Source of the DNA: Oscillospiraceae bacterium
GTDB taxonomy: Bacteria; Bacillota_A; Clostridia; Oscillospirales; Oscillospiraceae
DNA length: 21,960 bases
Assembly: GCA_024690695.1 (NCBI GenBank)
Contig: JAILOS010000027.1
Location: forward strand, 1 to 21,960
Direction of reading: 5' to 3'
Shown here: positions 1-6,943 of the stretch, in pieces
Layout: every line of letters starts with the position of its first letter
Numbering within the stretch: the first letter of the stretch is position 1
Made by a program: the position numbers and the translations under genes
The notes under the pieces: model-generated
Database searches by the model: none
Seen by the model: only the letters and a program-made list of their open reading frames with translations
Told to the model about the DNA's origin: nothing

Positions 1-177
1 GAAGGTGTTGAACTTGCAGTCGGTGATGACGCCCTCGTCGTCCACCTTGATATACATGCGCATGATGTCGCCGCACTTGGCGTTGCCGACCTCGCCGATG
101 CCGTCGGCGTCGTCCAGCTTGCCCATGTTGTGCGGATTGCGAAAGTGTTCCATTACCTTTTCACTGTAAAGAGCCAT
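1..177 (-). CDS. iscU: NifU/IscU-type Fe-S cluster scaffold protein (C-terminal part outside window)
   Basis: The first 59 residues are visible, starting MALYSEKVMEHFRNPHNMG, the standard N-terminus of the U-type scaffold on which Fe-S clusters are assembled from iron and IscS-delivered sulfur in the cytoplasm. The first ligand cysteine is present in GNAKCGDIMRMYI (C35), and a further cysteine follows in TDCKFNTF. An AGGAGGA ribosome site lies 8-9 bases before the ATG at 177, which fixes the start. It follows iscS on the same strand after a 209-bp gap, so it probably belongs to the same transcription unit. The gene runs off the left edge, so the other two cysteines cannot be checked. Identification is firm from the N-terminus and context. 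Confidence 0.95.
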   Translation of the reverse strand, partial: MALYSEKVMEHFRNPHNMGKLDDADGIGEVGNAKCGDIMRMYIKVDDEGVITDCKFNTF

Positions 178-386
178 GATCCTGTCCTCCTGATAGTTCA
201 AATCAAAGATAAGCGTTTTTATCCCGAAGGGATTTCAATCGTTTTTGACGGAGCTTTGCTTCGGCAAAAACACCTTGAGGCGTGCTGTGCGAGCCCTCGC
301 GCCGACCAGGCGGGGCTTGTCCCCCCGTAAGCCGAGCGCGATAAGCGCGAGAGAAGTCTCAATTGCGAACGTCCGTTCGCCATTGA
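178..386 (-). other. Structured intergenic region between iscS and iscU
   Basis: This 209-bp gap holds no convincing gene. Read on the minus strand it has a chain of small hairpins: GCGAAC/GTTCGC (around 365-380), CGCG/CGCG (around 335-350), GGGG/CCCC (around 312-326) and ATCCC TTCG GGAT (around 221-234). None is followed by a clean T-run, so I do not call a terminator. They could be processing or stability elements separating iscS from iscU in one mRNA, or another dispersed repeat. The iscU ribosome site lies at its left edge. Confidence 0.45.
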
Positions 387-1574
387 CTAAATCAAATGCT
401 GGCGTTCGCCCTTCTGCAGCTCGTCCCAGACCGGGGACATATTGCGCAGATAGTCCACCACCTGCGGCACGACCTCGATGATGTGATCGATCTGGTCCAT
501 CGTGTTGTACTCGCCGATCGACAGGCGCAGCGAGCCGTGGGCGACCTCGTGCGGCAGGCCGATCGCCAGCAGCACATGGCTGGGATCGAGCGAGCCGGAG
601 GTGCAGGCGCTGCCGGACGAGGCGCAGATGCCGTTTTCGTCCAGCATCAGCAGCAGGCTCTCGCCCTCGATGCCCTCGAAGCACATGTTCACCGTGCCGG
701 GAACGTGGTGCTCAAGGCTGCCGTTGATCTTGCTGTGCGGGATCTTCGAGAGCTCGGCAAAGAGCTTGTCGCGCATCGGGATGATCTTCGCGGTGTTCTC
801 CTCCATGTGCGCCACGCTCTCCTTGAGCGCCGCGGCCATCGCGACGATGCCGGCCACGTTCTCGGTGCCGGCCCGCTTGCCGCGCTCCTGCGCGCCGCCG
901 TCGATGATGTTGCTGATCACGACGCCCTTTCTGGCGTAGAGCGCGCCCACGCCCTTCGGCGCGTGGAACTTGTGGCCGGAGATCGAGAGCATGTCGATGT
1001 TCATCGCCTTGACGTCGATCGGCATGTGGCCGGCGGCCTGTACCGCGTCGGTGTGGAAGGGGATCCCCTTCTCGCGGCAGAGCGCGCCGATCTCGGCGAT
1101 GGGCTGCACGGTGCCGATCTCGTTGTTGGCGAACATCACCGTCACCAGCGCCGTATCGGGCCGGATCGCGGCGGCGAGGTCTTCCAGGCGCACCACGCCG
1201 TCCTCATGCACGTCCAGGAGCGTGACCTCAAAGCCCTCCTTCTCCAAGCGCTTGAGCGTGTGCAGCACCGCGTGGTGCTCGAATTTGGTGGAAATCAGGT
1301 GCTTCTTCCCCTTCCGCGCCCCCAGACGGGCCGCGGAGACGATGGCCTGGTTGTCAGCCTCGCTGCCGCCGGAGGTGAAGGTGATCTCCCTGGGGTCTGC
1401 GTTGAGGCAGGCCGCGACGTCCGCGCGCGCCTGCTCCAGCGCCTCCTTCGCCCTTTGCCCGAAGGCGTAGAGGCTGGAAGGGTTGCCGTAGTCCTCCGTA
1501 AGATACGGCAGCATGGCCTCCAGCGCCGTCTTGCTGACGCTGGTGGTCGCCGCGTTATCCGCATAAACAAACAT
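387..1574 (-). CDS. iscS: Cysteine desulfurase (IscS/NifS family)
   Basis: This 395-residue PLP enzyme removes sulfur from L-cysteine, leaving alanine and a persulfide that is passed to the IscU scaffold. Family marks are clear: N-terminal YADNAATT, substrate-region FEHHAV (about residues 99-104), the PLP lysine in [12 protein letters not shown] (K202), and the mobile-loop catalytic cysteine in SSGSACTSG (C324). Length is normal. The start ATG has AAAGGAAG about 8 bases upstream. It has its own sigma-A promoter, whose -35 box nearly touches the iscR stop codon, so it can be transcribed apart from iscR. A TAGGAAT motif shared with the iscR promoter lies just after the -10, suggesting IscR control. 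The C-terminus continues past the usual end with a short charged tail (QKGERQHLI). Confidence 0.96.
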   Translation of the reverse strand: MFVYADNAATTSVSKTALEAMLPYLTEDYGNPSSLYAFGQRAKEALEQARADVAACLNADPREITFTSGGSEADNQAIVSAARLGARKGKKHLISTKFEHHAVLHTLKRLEKEGFEVTLLDVHEDGVVRLEDLAAAIRPDTALVTVMFANNEIGTVQPIAEIGALCREKGIPFHTDAVQAAGHMPIDVKAMNIDMLSISGHKFHAPKGVGALYARKGVVISNIIDGGAQERGKRAGTENVAGIVAMAAALKESVAHMEENTAKIIPMRDKLFAELSKIPHSKINGSLEHHVPGTVNMCFEGIEGESLLLMLDENGICASSGSACTSGSLDPSHVLLAIGLPHEVAHGSLRLSIGEYNTMDQIDHIIEVVPQVVDYLRNMSPVWDELQKGERQHLI

Positions 1575-1616
1575 CGTGTTTTCTTCCTTTCTTTTATTCC
1601 TATCTATCTGCTGGGA

Positions 1617-1644
1617 ATTATATCACAAGCGCGGGATTTGTCAA
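1617..1644 (-). promoter_or_regulatory. iscS promoter, sigma-A type
   Basis: On the minus strand there is a perfect -35 TTGACA (1639-1644) and a perfect -10 TATAAT (1617-1622) separated by 16 bp. The expected start of transcription is near 1610, giving a leader of about 35 nt before the iscS ATG. Just downstream, at about 1596-1605, lies AGATAGGAAT (minus strand), also found in the iscR promoter. An Rrf2-family repressor bound there would block the start site. Confidence 0.85.
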
Positions 1645-1647
1645 GGC

Positions 1648-2067
1648 TTATTTTACCCACTTTTCGCCCGTCAGCAGATCGTTGAGGCTCACGCTGTCGA
1701 GGTAGGCGTTGGTGATGTCGTCCAGCTCCTTCCACATCGGCAGGGTCATGCAGGCGGCGGCCTTTTCGCACTGGATCTCGCCGTCCCTGATGCAGGCCAC
1801 CGGCGCGAGATTGTCCTCCAGACAGCGCAGGATCTCCCCCACGCTGTACGCCGCCGGGCTGCGGCTGAGGCGGTAGCCGCCCTCCTTGCCGCGCGTGCTC
1901 TCCAACAGTTCGCCCTTTTTCAGGCTGCTCACGATCATTTCCAGATATTTCATCGAGATGCCCTGCCGCTCGGCCACGGTCTTGAGCGAGACAAAGCCCT
2001 CGTCCGGGTGCTGCGCCAGATCGAGCATCACCCGCAGCGCATAGCGCCCCTTGCTGGTTATATTCAC
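1648..2067 (-). CDS. iscR: Rrf2-family Fe-S-responsive regulator (IscR-like)
   Basis: This is a winged-helix regulator of about 139 residues of the Rrf2/IscR family, which binds a [2Fe-2S] cluster and adjusts expression of the cluster-assembly genes. The N-terminus MNITSKGRYALRVMLDLA is the family signature. Cysteines at C92, C100 and C106 have the three-ligand arrangement of IscR, with an additional C82. I chose the GTG at 2067 rather than the in-frame ATG at 2076: an AAAGGAG ribosome site lies 9 bases before the GTG but directly abuts the ATG, and relatives start at this point. It is the first gene of the iscR-iscS-iscU group. Family assignment is firm; cluster sensing is inferred from the cysteines and neighbours. 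Confidence 0.93.
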   Translation of the reverse strand: MNITSKGRYALRVMLDLAQHPDEGFVSLKTVAERQGISMKYLEMIVSSLKKGELLESTRGKEGGYRLSRSPAAYSVGEILRCLEDNLAPVACIRDGEIQCEKAAACMTLPMWKELDDITNAYLDSVSLNDLLTGEKWVK

Positions 2068-2096
2068 GTCGGTCATCTCCTTTGAACCCGACGCTC

Positions 2097-2125
2097 AATA
2101 TACCACAAACCAGATAGGAATTAAA
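2097..2125 (-). promoter_or_regulatory. iscR promoter with possible Rrf2 operator
   Basis: The minus strand carries a -10 TATATT (2097-2102) and, 17 bp upstream, a weak -35 TTTAAT (2120-2125). Transcription would begin near 2090, about 20 nt before the GTG. Between the two boxes the plus strand reads AGATAGGAATT (2112-2122), a near copy of the motif at the iscS start site. A weak -35 with a repressor-like box in the spacer fits autoregulation by IscR. Confidence 0.65.
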
Positions 2126-2154
2126 GAGGAAAATAAAATATTTTTTCTTCCGTC

Positions 2155-2317
2155 ATACTGATATCCGATAGAAAGTAGACAAAGATTTGCGAGGCAGAAT
2201 TGCGCCAGACGAGGCGGTTTCCGCAGAGCATAATGGATATATATGGTCAAGGAGACCAACGAAGTATGGCACGATTCTGGCCGCAAAGATTGTCTTGTTT
2301 CTATTGGATATTAGTAT
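2155..2317. repeat. Long imperfect inverted repeat (MITE-like or structured RNA)
   Basis: Two arms of about 55 nt, at 2155-2210 and 2264-2317, are inverted copies of each other at roughly 75-80 percent identity. The outermost 20 bases differ at only two positions (ATACTGATATCCGATAGAAA on the left). The central 53 nt contains a small hairpin (TGGTC/GACCA around 2244-2258). The whole 163-bp unit folds into one long hairpin. It lies between the end of the phage island and the iscR promoter, in a stretch (2126-2340) with no gene. It could be a miniature inverted-repeat element, an insertion-sequence remnant or a structured transcript; the sequence alone does not decide. Confidence 0.7.
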
Positions 2318-2340
2318 CAGCCGCCTTGCGGGAGTCGACG

Positions 2341-3267
2341 CTACCGGCCAAACACCAGGCCGGTGAGGTACTTCGCCGCGTCGAGCTGCGTTTCCGCGAG
2401 GAGCTGACGGATTTTGGCGTTGTACTCCTGCTCCCACTGCTGCACGCCGATATTGAACTCATCGACGGAGAGATTCGTCTCGTCAGCCCACTGCTTGAGC
2501 CGCATCAGCTCGCTCAGGCAGCTCTGCGCGATGTTCAGCAGCTTGTCCGCCTTCTGGAATTCCCCCTGTGCCCGGAGGTCGGCGATCTGCCGCGCCGTGT
2601 CGGTCGCGAGGCGGGTCTGCTCCCGGTTCACGGTCAGCCGGTTCACGGCGGCAGTGTTCCGGATCGAGGCGTACTGCGCCTGTCCGATGCCGCCGCGGTC
2701 GCCGCGCGCCTCGGCGTAGAGCGCCTGGTTGTCCAGCGCAGTCGCCTCGTCGGCGTCAACCTGGCTGCGCAGCGCCTGAAACTGCGCCTGCGCGTCCTCC
2801 TCGGCGCGGCTGAGCTGATCGACGCCCTGCCGCACGGCCTCGTCGACGCCCGCCGTCGCCTGCTCGCCCTGCAGCTGCGCGAGGAGCTCCAGCAAGCGCT
2901 CCTGCTCCGCGGTGCTCACCGAGCCGAGACGCCCCGCCTGCGCCGGGCTCAGGCCCTCCTGCAGCCGGGCGAGGATCTCATTGATCTGCCCGCCCGCCTG
3001 GGCCAGCTTCTGCCCGTAATAGTCGAAGCCGGTCTGCCCGTAGTAGCCCTGCGTCCGGGCTGTGCTCCCGTCCTCGCTCTGCTCCTGCGGCTGCTCCGCG
3101 GGTGATTCTGTCTGCGACGGCAGCTCGGTGCTCTCCGTCTCGCTCAGCTCCGGATGCCGGCGGGCGTATTCCTCCTTCGCCATGCGCAGCTGGAAGGGTT
3201 CCTCCTCCGGCTTTTTCTTTTTCCCGCCGCTCCCGTCGTTCATCTGTGTGAAAAAACTCTGATACAT
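2341..3267 (-). CDS. Putative phage virion protein, coiled-coil (injection-protein-like)
   Basis: This is a protein of about 308 residues. The start ATG at 3267 is preferred to an upstream one at 3342 because GGAGGG lies 5-6 bases before it. The first 80 residues are charged and low in complexity (KKKKPEEE, then a Q/E/S-rich run), followed by a Gly/Tyr patch (GYYGQTGFDYYGQ) and then mostly heptad-like helix to the end, rich in Q, A, E and R. There are no membrane segments. It is the last gene of the late operon, after the holin. Coiled-coil, Gln-rich proteins of this kind are common in short-tailed phages, where they are internal or ejected with DNA. That role is inferred from composition and position only. 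Confidence 0.6.
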   Translation of the reverse strand: MYQSFFTQMNDGSGGKKKKPEEEPFQLRMAKEEYARRHPELSETESTELPSQTESPAEQPQEQSEDGSTARTQGYYGQTGFDYYGQKLAQAGGQINEILARLQEGLSPAQAGRLGSVSTAEQERLLELLAQLQGEQATAGVDEAVRQGVDQLSRAEEDAQAQFQALRSQVDADEATALDNQALYAEARGDRGGIGQAQYASIRNTAAVNRLTVNREQTRLATDTARQIADLRAQGEFQKADKLLNIAQSCLSELMRLKQWADETNLSVDEFNIGVQQWEQEYNAKIRQLLAETQLDAAKYLTGLVFGR

Positions 3268-3338
3268 CGTTCCCTCCGATTCTGATCCCGCGGGAGAAGG
3301 GAACGGAGTTTTTCCTCCGTCCCTCCCCCGCTCGTTCC

Positions 3339-3551
3339 TCAATCCTTCAATTCTTCACCGGTCCTCGTCCCGGCCGCGTCCGCCAGGCCCTCGGCGAAGA
3401 GATAGCCCAGCACCGCCGCACCTTGCAGAATCACACCGGAAACGGTGCTTGCGGTGCTCTCGGCCCCGCCGAAGGCGAGGATCAGTCCGCTCACAAAGCC
3501 CGCGACCGCGATCCACAGCTTCCGGCTTGTCAGTTTTCTCTTCCAATCCAT
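3339..3551 (-). CDS. Phage holin
   Basis: This small 70-residue protein has the layout of a class II holin: a basic N-terminus (MDWKRKLTSRKLW), a first membrane helix at about residues 14-29 (AVAGFVSGLILAFGG), a short polar turn, a second helix at about 37-54 (VSGVILQGAAVLGYLF) and a charged C-terminal tail. Holins form membrane lesions that time release of the endolysin. AAAGGA lies 8 bases before the ATG. It follows the endolysin and the XhlA-like gene, forming a lysis cassette, with one heptamer-armed repeat element between them. Confidence 0.8.
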   Translation of the reverse strand: MDWKRKLTSRKLWIAVAGFVSGLILAFGGAESTASTVSGVILQGAAVLGYLFAEGLADAAGTRTGEELKD

Positions 3552-3575
3552 GTTAAAATCCTTTCTTTCTCCGGC

Positions 3576-3700
3576 GAAAAACGAAAAGTGAAAAGCGAAA
3601 AGACGCGGCGTCCGCTTCGCGGATGCATTTGATCCGTCGCCGCAGGCGACGCCGCAATCCTTCCTCTTTCATTTTTCATTCTTCATTTTTCATTCTTTCA
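3576..3700 (-). repeat. Heptamer-armed two-hairpin element, copy A
   Basis: An A-rich arm of 7-bp units (from 3576) and a T-rich complementary arm (to 3700) enclose two GC hairpins: TCCGC/GCGGA with loop TTC, and CGTCGCC/GGCGACG with loop GCA. The right arm contains the TGA stop of the XhlA-like gene. Same orientation as the other copies. Confidence 0.85.
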
Positions 3701-3880
3701 TGCTCCCAGCACCATCTTCACCAGCACGCCGATCACGGCGGTGCCGATGACGGCGATGCCCCAGAGGATCGCCGAGAGCTTGGTGTTGATGACCGCGAAT
3801 TCCGTGTCCTTCTTCGCCATGCGCTCCTCCAGGCTGCCGACGCGCTTTTCCAGCTTTTCCAGGCTCTCCTGCTCCGTCAT
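3698..3880 (-). CDS. XhlA-like membrane-associated phage lysis protein
   Basis: This 60-residue protein has an N-terminal coiled coil (ESLEKLEKRVGSLEERMAKKD, about residues 4-24) and one C-terminal membrane helix (about 36-58, ILWGIAVIGTAVIGVLVKMV). That is the layout of XhlA/hemolysin-type proteins that act with a holin and endolysin in Firmicutes phages. The start ATG overlaps the endolysin stop (ATGA), so the two are translationally coupled. Its own stop lies at the edge of repeat copy A. Exact role in lysis is inferred from layout and position. Confidence 0.75.
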   Translation of the reverse strand: MTEQESLEKLEKRVGSLEERMAKKDTEFAVINTKLSAILWGIAVIGTAVIGVLVKMVLGA

Positions 3881-4635
3881 ACGCTCACCCCCAGCAGCGC
3901 TTCCCAGGTCCGCGGTCCGATCACGCCGTCCGCGTCCAGGCCGCGCGCCTGCTGAAACTGCTTCACAGCGGCAAGCGTCGCGTCGCCGAAGTCGCCGTCC
4001 GAGCCGTACCAGCCGACCGAACAGCCCCGGCGGATCAGCAGCACCTGCGCGGCAGTCACGGCCTCGCCCCTGTCGCCTCTGCGCAGCACCGGCAGCGTCA
4101 CGGTGCAGCAGCCGCCCCCGGTCGGGCTTGTAGGGGCCGGCGTCCCCGACGGCCCGCTATCACCGTCTCCGTCCGCCTCCCCGCCCTCATACCGCAGCAC
4201 GCAGTCCCAAGGGTAGTTGTAATAAGCGCCGACATAGATCTCGCGCCCGGTCTGGTCGCCTGTCTTCCCGCCGGTCACGCCGCCGTTTTCGTTGATGCTG
4301 GCCTTCACCACGCGCCCGCCGCCGATATACAGCTCCGTATGATTGCGATGATTCAGCAGCACGTCGCCCTTTTCGAGCCCCGCGCCCGTGGCGAGATCGA
4401 CGCGGGCCGTCACGTCGGCAAAGCCGCAGCGCAAAAACGCCGCGTACAGATTGCCCGTATAGGACGCGCCCGCCTGCCGGACCGGTACGCCCGCCGCCTC
4501 CCAGGCCGAAATCACGAAGCTGGAGCAGTCGTAGTTCGGCCCCCAGCGGCTGCCCTGATCGTAGCCGTGACCGGCGTCGCCGGCCACCGCCAGCGCCCAA
4601 CTCACCGCCGTATCAATCGTCTCCTGTCTCGTCAT
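3877..4635 (-). CDS. Phage endolysin: NlpC/P60-type peptidase with peptidoglycan-binding domain
   Basis: This 252-residue lysin degrades host peptidoglycan at the end of infection. The N-terminal catalytic domain (about 1-150) has the nucleophile in NYDCSSFV (C37) and the histidine in NHTELYIGGG (H99), typical of NlpC/P60-like cysteine peptidases. A Gly/Ser/Pro/Asp linker (about 151-178) leads to a PG_binding_1 domain (about 181-249, LRRGDRGEAVTAAQVLL and DGVIGPRTWEALL). There is no signal peptide, consistent with release through the holin. The start lies after a run of GGAGTGA heptamers that supplies the ribosome site, six bases downstream of the preceding gene's stop. A gut-phage endolysin with this domain order is well supported. 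Confidence 0.9.
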   Translation of the reverse strand: MTRQETIDTAVSWALAVAGDAGHGYDQGSRWGPNYDCSSFVISAWEAAGVPVRQAGASYTGNLYAAFLRCGFADVTARVDLATGAGLEKGDVLLNHRNHTELYIGGGRVVKASINENGGVTGGKTGDQTGREIYVGAYYNYPWDCVLRYEGGEADGDGDSGPSGTPAPTSPTGGGCCTVTLPVLRRGDRGEAVTAAQVLLIRRGCSVGWYGSDGDFGDATLAAVKQFQQARGLDADGVIGPRTWEALLGVSV

Positions 4636-4641
4636 AACTCC

Positions 4642-5193
4642 TCACTCCTCACTGAGCATGCCCCCGAGCTCCTTCCAGAGCATCTCCGCCGTCACGCCGT
4701 AGAGGCTCAGCGCCCCCGGCTCCTTGACCATCGGCTTGGTGCAGATCTCCCGCACCAGCTCCAGGTCCATCGCGCCGACCGAGAAATGCACCACGCTCTG
4801 GCACCAGCCCTTGATCGTCGTGGCCCGCGCCCAGGAGATGACCTTCTTCCCGTCGGCCAGGACGTCGTTTTCGTCGCGCGTGATCGCGGCGCCGCGCTTT
4901 TCGAGCCAGGCCGCCGCCTTGTCCACGATCCGCGGCGCAAGCTCGCTGTGCCCCCATGTGGTAATGCACAGCGACAGGTCGCCGGGCATGTTGACGATAC
5001 TGCCGCCGAGGTATTTGCCCTGCCCTACGTACAGCCTATGCCGCCGGCAGGCCGCGCGGTCGAGCGTGTTGAGCTCGCCGGTCCAGACGCAGGGCTCCTC
5101 GTTGATGCAGACGATCGCGCCCTCGCGCCCGGCAAGGCACTCGTTGGCGACCGCCTCAAAGTATTCCGGCCTTTTTGTTCGTTGGATCTTCAT
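4642..5193 (-). CDS. Lipoate/biotin protein ligase-like protein (LplA fold) encoded in phage late operon
   Basis: This 183-residue protein resembles the catalytic domain of lipoate-protein ligase A. Signs: an N-terminal strand-like stretch ending VWTGELNTLDRAACRRHRL; the GGSIVNMPGDLSLC block (63-76) at the place of the family's GGGAVYHDxGNLNFS motif; and NDVLADGKKV (109-118), close to the family's NDLLVDGKKISG, including the lysine that contacts the acyl-adenylate (K117). Differences: the RR-x-SGGG region is changed (VGQGKYLGGS) and there is no accessory C-terminal domain. The start at 5193 is chosen because AAGGAG lies 7 bases upstream; an ATG at 5211 has no such site. It lies 11 bp after the tail-appendage gene and 6 bp before the endolysin. 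Function in a phage is unknown. Confidence 0.65.
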   Translation of the reverse strand: MKIQRTKRPEYFEAVANECLAGREGAIVCINEEPCVWTGELNTLDRAACRRHRLYVGQGKYLGGSIVNMPGDLSLCITTWGHSELAPRIVDKAAAWLEKRGAAITRDENDVLADGKKVISWARATTIKGWCQSVVHFSVGAMDLELVREICTKPMVKEPGALSLYGVTAEMLWKELGGMLSEE

Positions 5194-5204
5194 TCCCTTC
5201 TCCT

Positions 5205-6014
5205 TCACCATGGGCGAGTCGTCCGGCCCCAGACGACCGTCAGCTTCGAGCCGTTTGCGTCGTATTCGTCAAAGTGCTCCGACCAGCCGGCGGGGCGCGA
5301 GGCGGGTTCGCAGTACAGCACGAGCGTATCCGGACAGCCGTAAAACGGCCCGAACCATTTTCCCGCGTGTTCTCCGGTCCCTTCGACAGCAGTTACCTCT
5401 TCCGCCGTGTTCCGGAGCCAGACCTTTTCGATCGCCGGAGCGTTCACGGCGTAAGGGTCGATCTGACGCGCGGCGAGCTCGGCCTTCTTCAGCGCGGTCG
5501 TTTTGTCAAAGGCGCCTTGCCAGACCACGGCGACCGTCGCCGGGACCTTGATCTCCGTCAGGCTGGTGCAGTTGTTGAAGCAAATGGGACAGACGTTTTC
5601 CACGTCTCCAAACTCCACCGCCGTCAGCTCCGGGGACGTGCCTCCCTTGGAGCCGGTCTGCTGGTTGAGGATGTTGTGCGTACCGAGCAACATGCCCAGA
5701 TACTTGATTGTCCCGCGGATCGACACAACGTAGTCCCCTGCCGCCGCGTAGGCATGGGCGGCGCTGCCGGACGAGGAAGCCACGCTCTCCGGCGCGCTGC
5801 CGTCGCCCCAGTCGATCACCGCGCCGTCGGCCTCCGGCTGGAACACCAGCGTTTTCGTCGCCGCGTCCGGCAGCGTCAGGTACAGCCGCGTTACACCGGT
5901 CGGGGCAGGCGGCTGCGCTTTTTCGTACACCGCCCGCGTCCCGCGATAGGCCTTCACGGCCTCGCGCGCCCCCCGGTACAGCTTTGTGACCGCGCGCGTT
6001 CCCCGGCGGATCAT
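5205..6014 (-). CDS. Tail appendage / receptor-binding candidate with PKD-like and BspA-type leucine-rich repeats
   Basis: This is a 269-residue protein. The first 33 residues carry a short repeated motif ([12 protein letters not shown], then [10 protein letters not shown], then TRAVYEKA). Next comes an Ig/PKD-like segment (about 40-105) with VIDWGDGS and [15 protein letters not shown]. The rest resembles BspA-type leucine-rich repeats ([42 protein letters not shown]), a fold found in surface proteins of gut and oral bacteria. The start overlaps the stop of the upstream fibre gene (ATGA), so the two are coupled and probably part of one appendage. Domain calls are from motifs; the receptor-binding role is inferred from position. 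Confidence 0.65.
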   Translation of the reverse strand: MIRRGTRAVTKLYRGAREAVKAYRGTRAVYEKAQPPAPTGVTRLYLTLPDAATKTLVFQPEADGAVIDWGDGSAPESVASSSGSAAHAYAAAGDYVVSIRGTIKYLGMLLGTHNILNQQTGSKGGTSPELTAVEFGDVENVCPICFNNCTSLTEIKVPATVAVVWQGAFDKTTALKKAELAARQIDPYAVNAPAIEKVWLRNTAEEVTAVEGTGEHAGKWFGPFYGCPDTLVLYCEPASRPAGWSEHFDEYDANGSKLTVVWGRTTRPW

Positions 6015-6943
6015 TCCTCTTCCTCCCCGGCTTCCTCTTCGGCCTCCTCATCCTCCACGATGTAGTACACCGTGTCCTCGTCGTAGGACGCCAGGGCCTC
6101 GTATTCCGCCTGCGTCCCGGTCCACTCGCGAGGCAGGCCGATCACAGCCCAGTCCGCGTCGCCGGAGGCCGTACGGCTGCCAAGCTTCTTCAGCAGGACA
6201 AAGCCGTACTGCCGCAGAGCGAAGGACGAGGGCGCGCCGGACAGCCGGACGTGCTCCCCCGCCGCGACGGTCAGCGCGCCCGCGCCGGCGCGGAAAAGCA
6301 GGATCTCGGAGCCGGGCGCGCAGTGCGTCGCGTCGGCCGGATCGTCGGGCCAGGCGGCGTCGTCGACCAGCGTCAGCGTAACGGCCGCGCTGTTCATGCA
6401 CTGGACGAATTCGCCGCAGTTGCCCGCGCCGAGGTTCTGGCTGAGGTGGATCGGGTGGCGGTAGTACCAGCCGGCCTTCAGCTCGCGGTTGACCTTGCTG
6501 CGGGTCACTTGCCCGTCGGCCAGCTGCGCGCCCGCGGCCAGCTTTTCCGCCGTCACCGCACCGTCGGCGAGCTTGGCGTTCGTCACTGAGGCGTCGGCCA
6601 GCTTGGCCGTTTTTACCGCTCCGTCGGCCAGCTTTTCCGTGCTCACCGCGCCGCCTGCAAGCTTGGCGCCCGTCACCGAGGCGTCGGCCAGCTTGGCGGT
6701 ATTCACTGCGGCGTCGGCCAGCTTGGCCGTTTTTACCGCTCCGTCGGCCAGGGCCGCGGTATCCACGCCGCCCCCGGACAGCGCGTCCGCGACCGCCTCC
6801 GCCAGCGCGTTGAGCGCGTCGCGGATCTCGTCGTAAAGGCACTGCATATCGTCGCGCACCTGCGTCTCGTCGTCCTCGAAGGCGGGAAAATCGATGCTGC
6901 TGCGCCAGGTTTTTGTGTAGTCAAAATTAGTCGGGATCGACAT
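6011..6943 (-). CDS. Tail fibre protein with seven decapeptide repeats
   Basis: This 310-residue protein begins with a probable particle-attachment region (residues 1-60, [20 protein letters not shown]). Seven contiguous 10-residue repeats follow (65-134) of the form [20 protein letters not shown] and similar; such repeats form elongated trimeric shafts in phage fibres. The C-terminal 170 residues would be the distal domain, ending in a very acidic tail ([12 protein letters not shown]). GGGAGG precedes the ATG by about 9 bases; the start directly follows the hub gene's stop. At DNA level the repeat is a 210-bp run of 30-bp units, open to copy-number change. Fibre assignment rests on the repeats and the position. 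Confidence 0.75.
   Translation of the reverse strand: MSIPTNFDYTKTWRSSIDFPAFEDDETQVRDDMQCLYDEIRDALNALAEAVADALSGGGVDTAALADGAVKTAKLADAAVNTAKLADASVTGAKLAGGAVSTEKLADGAVKTAKLADASVTNAKLADGAVTAEKLAAGAQLADGQVTRSKVNRELKAGWYYRHPIHLSQNLGAGNCGEFVQCMNSAAVTLTLVDDAAWPDDPADATHCAPGSEILLFRAGAGALTVAAGEHVRLSGAPSSFALRQYGFVLLKKLGSRTASGDADWAVIGLPREWTGTQAEYEALASYDEDTVYYIVEDEEAEEEAGEEEE

Noticed and set aside
396..1685. 429-codon open frame opposite iscS
   Set aside because: It is a high-GC shadow of iscS in the antisense frame: Arg/Ala/Val/Asp-rich, no family match and no ribosome site. Similar long antisense frames at 6965-8788, 9707-10786, 12543-14144 and 14578-15972 were rejected for the same reason.
2077..2345. 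Left attachment site of the phage
   Set aside because: No direct repeat longer than chance was seen between this stretch and the right end (19131-19850 or 21266-21300), and no tRNA gene is present. GAATTGAGG-type similarity between 19139 and 21280 is inverted and belongs to the heptamer repeats.
3576..3700. Heptamer-armed elements as ordinary intrinsic terminators
   Set aside because: The GC hairpins are not followed by a clean T-run on the transcribed strand; the adjacent T-rich arm is interrupted by C and A every few bases. Partial termination cannot be excluded.
6542..6751. Diversity-generating retroelement target in the fibre gene
   Set aside because: No reverse transcriptase gene or template repeat in the window, and the pattern is simple tandem repetition.
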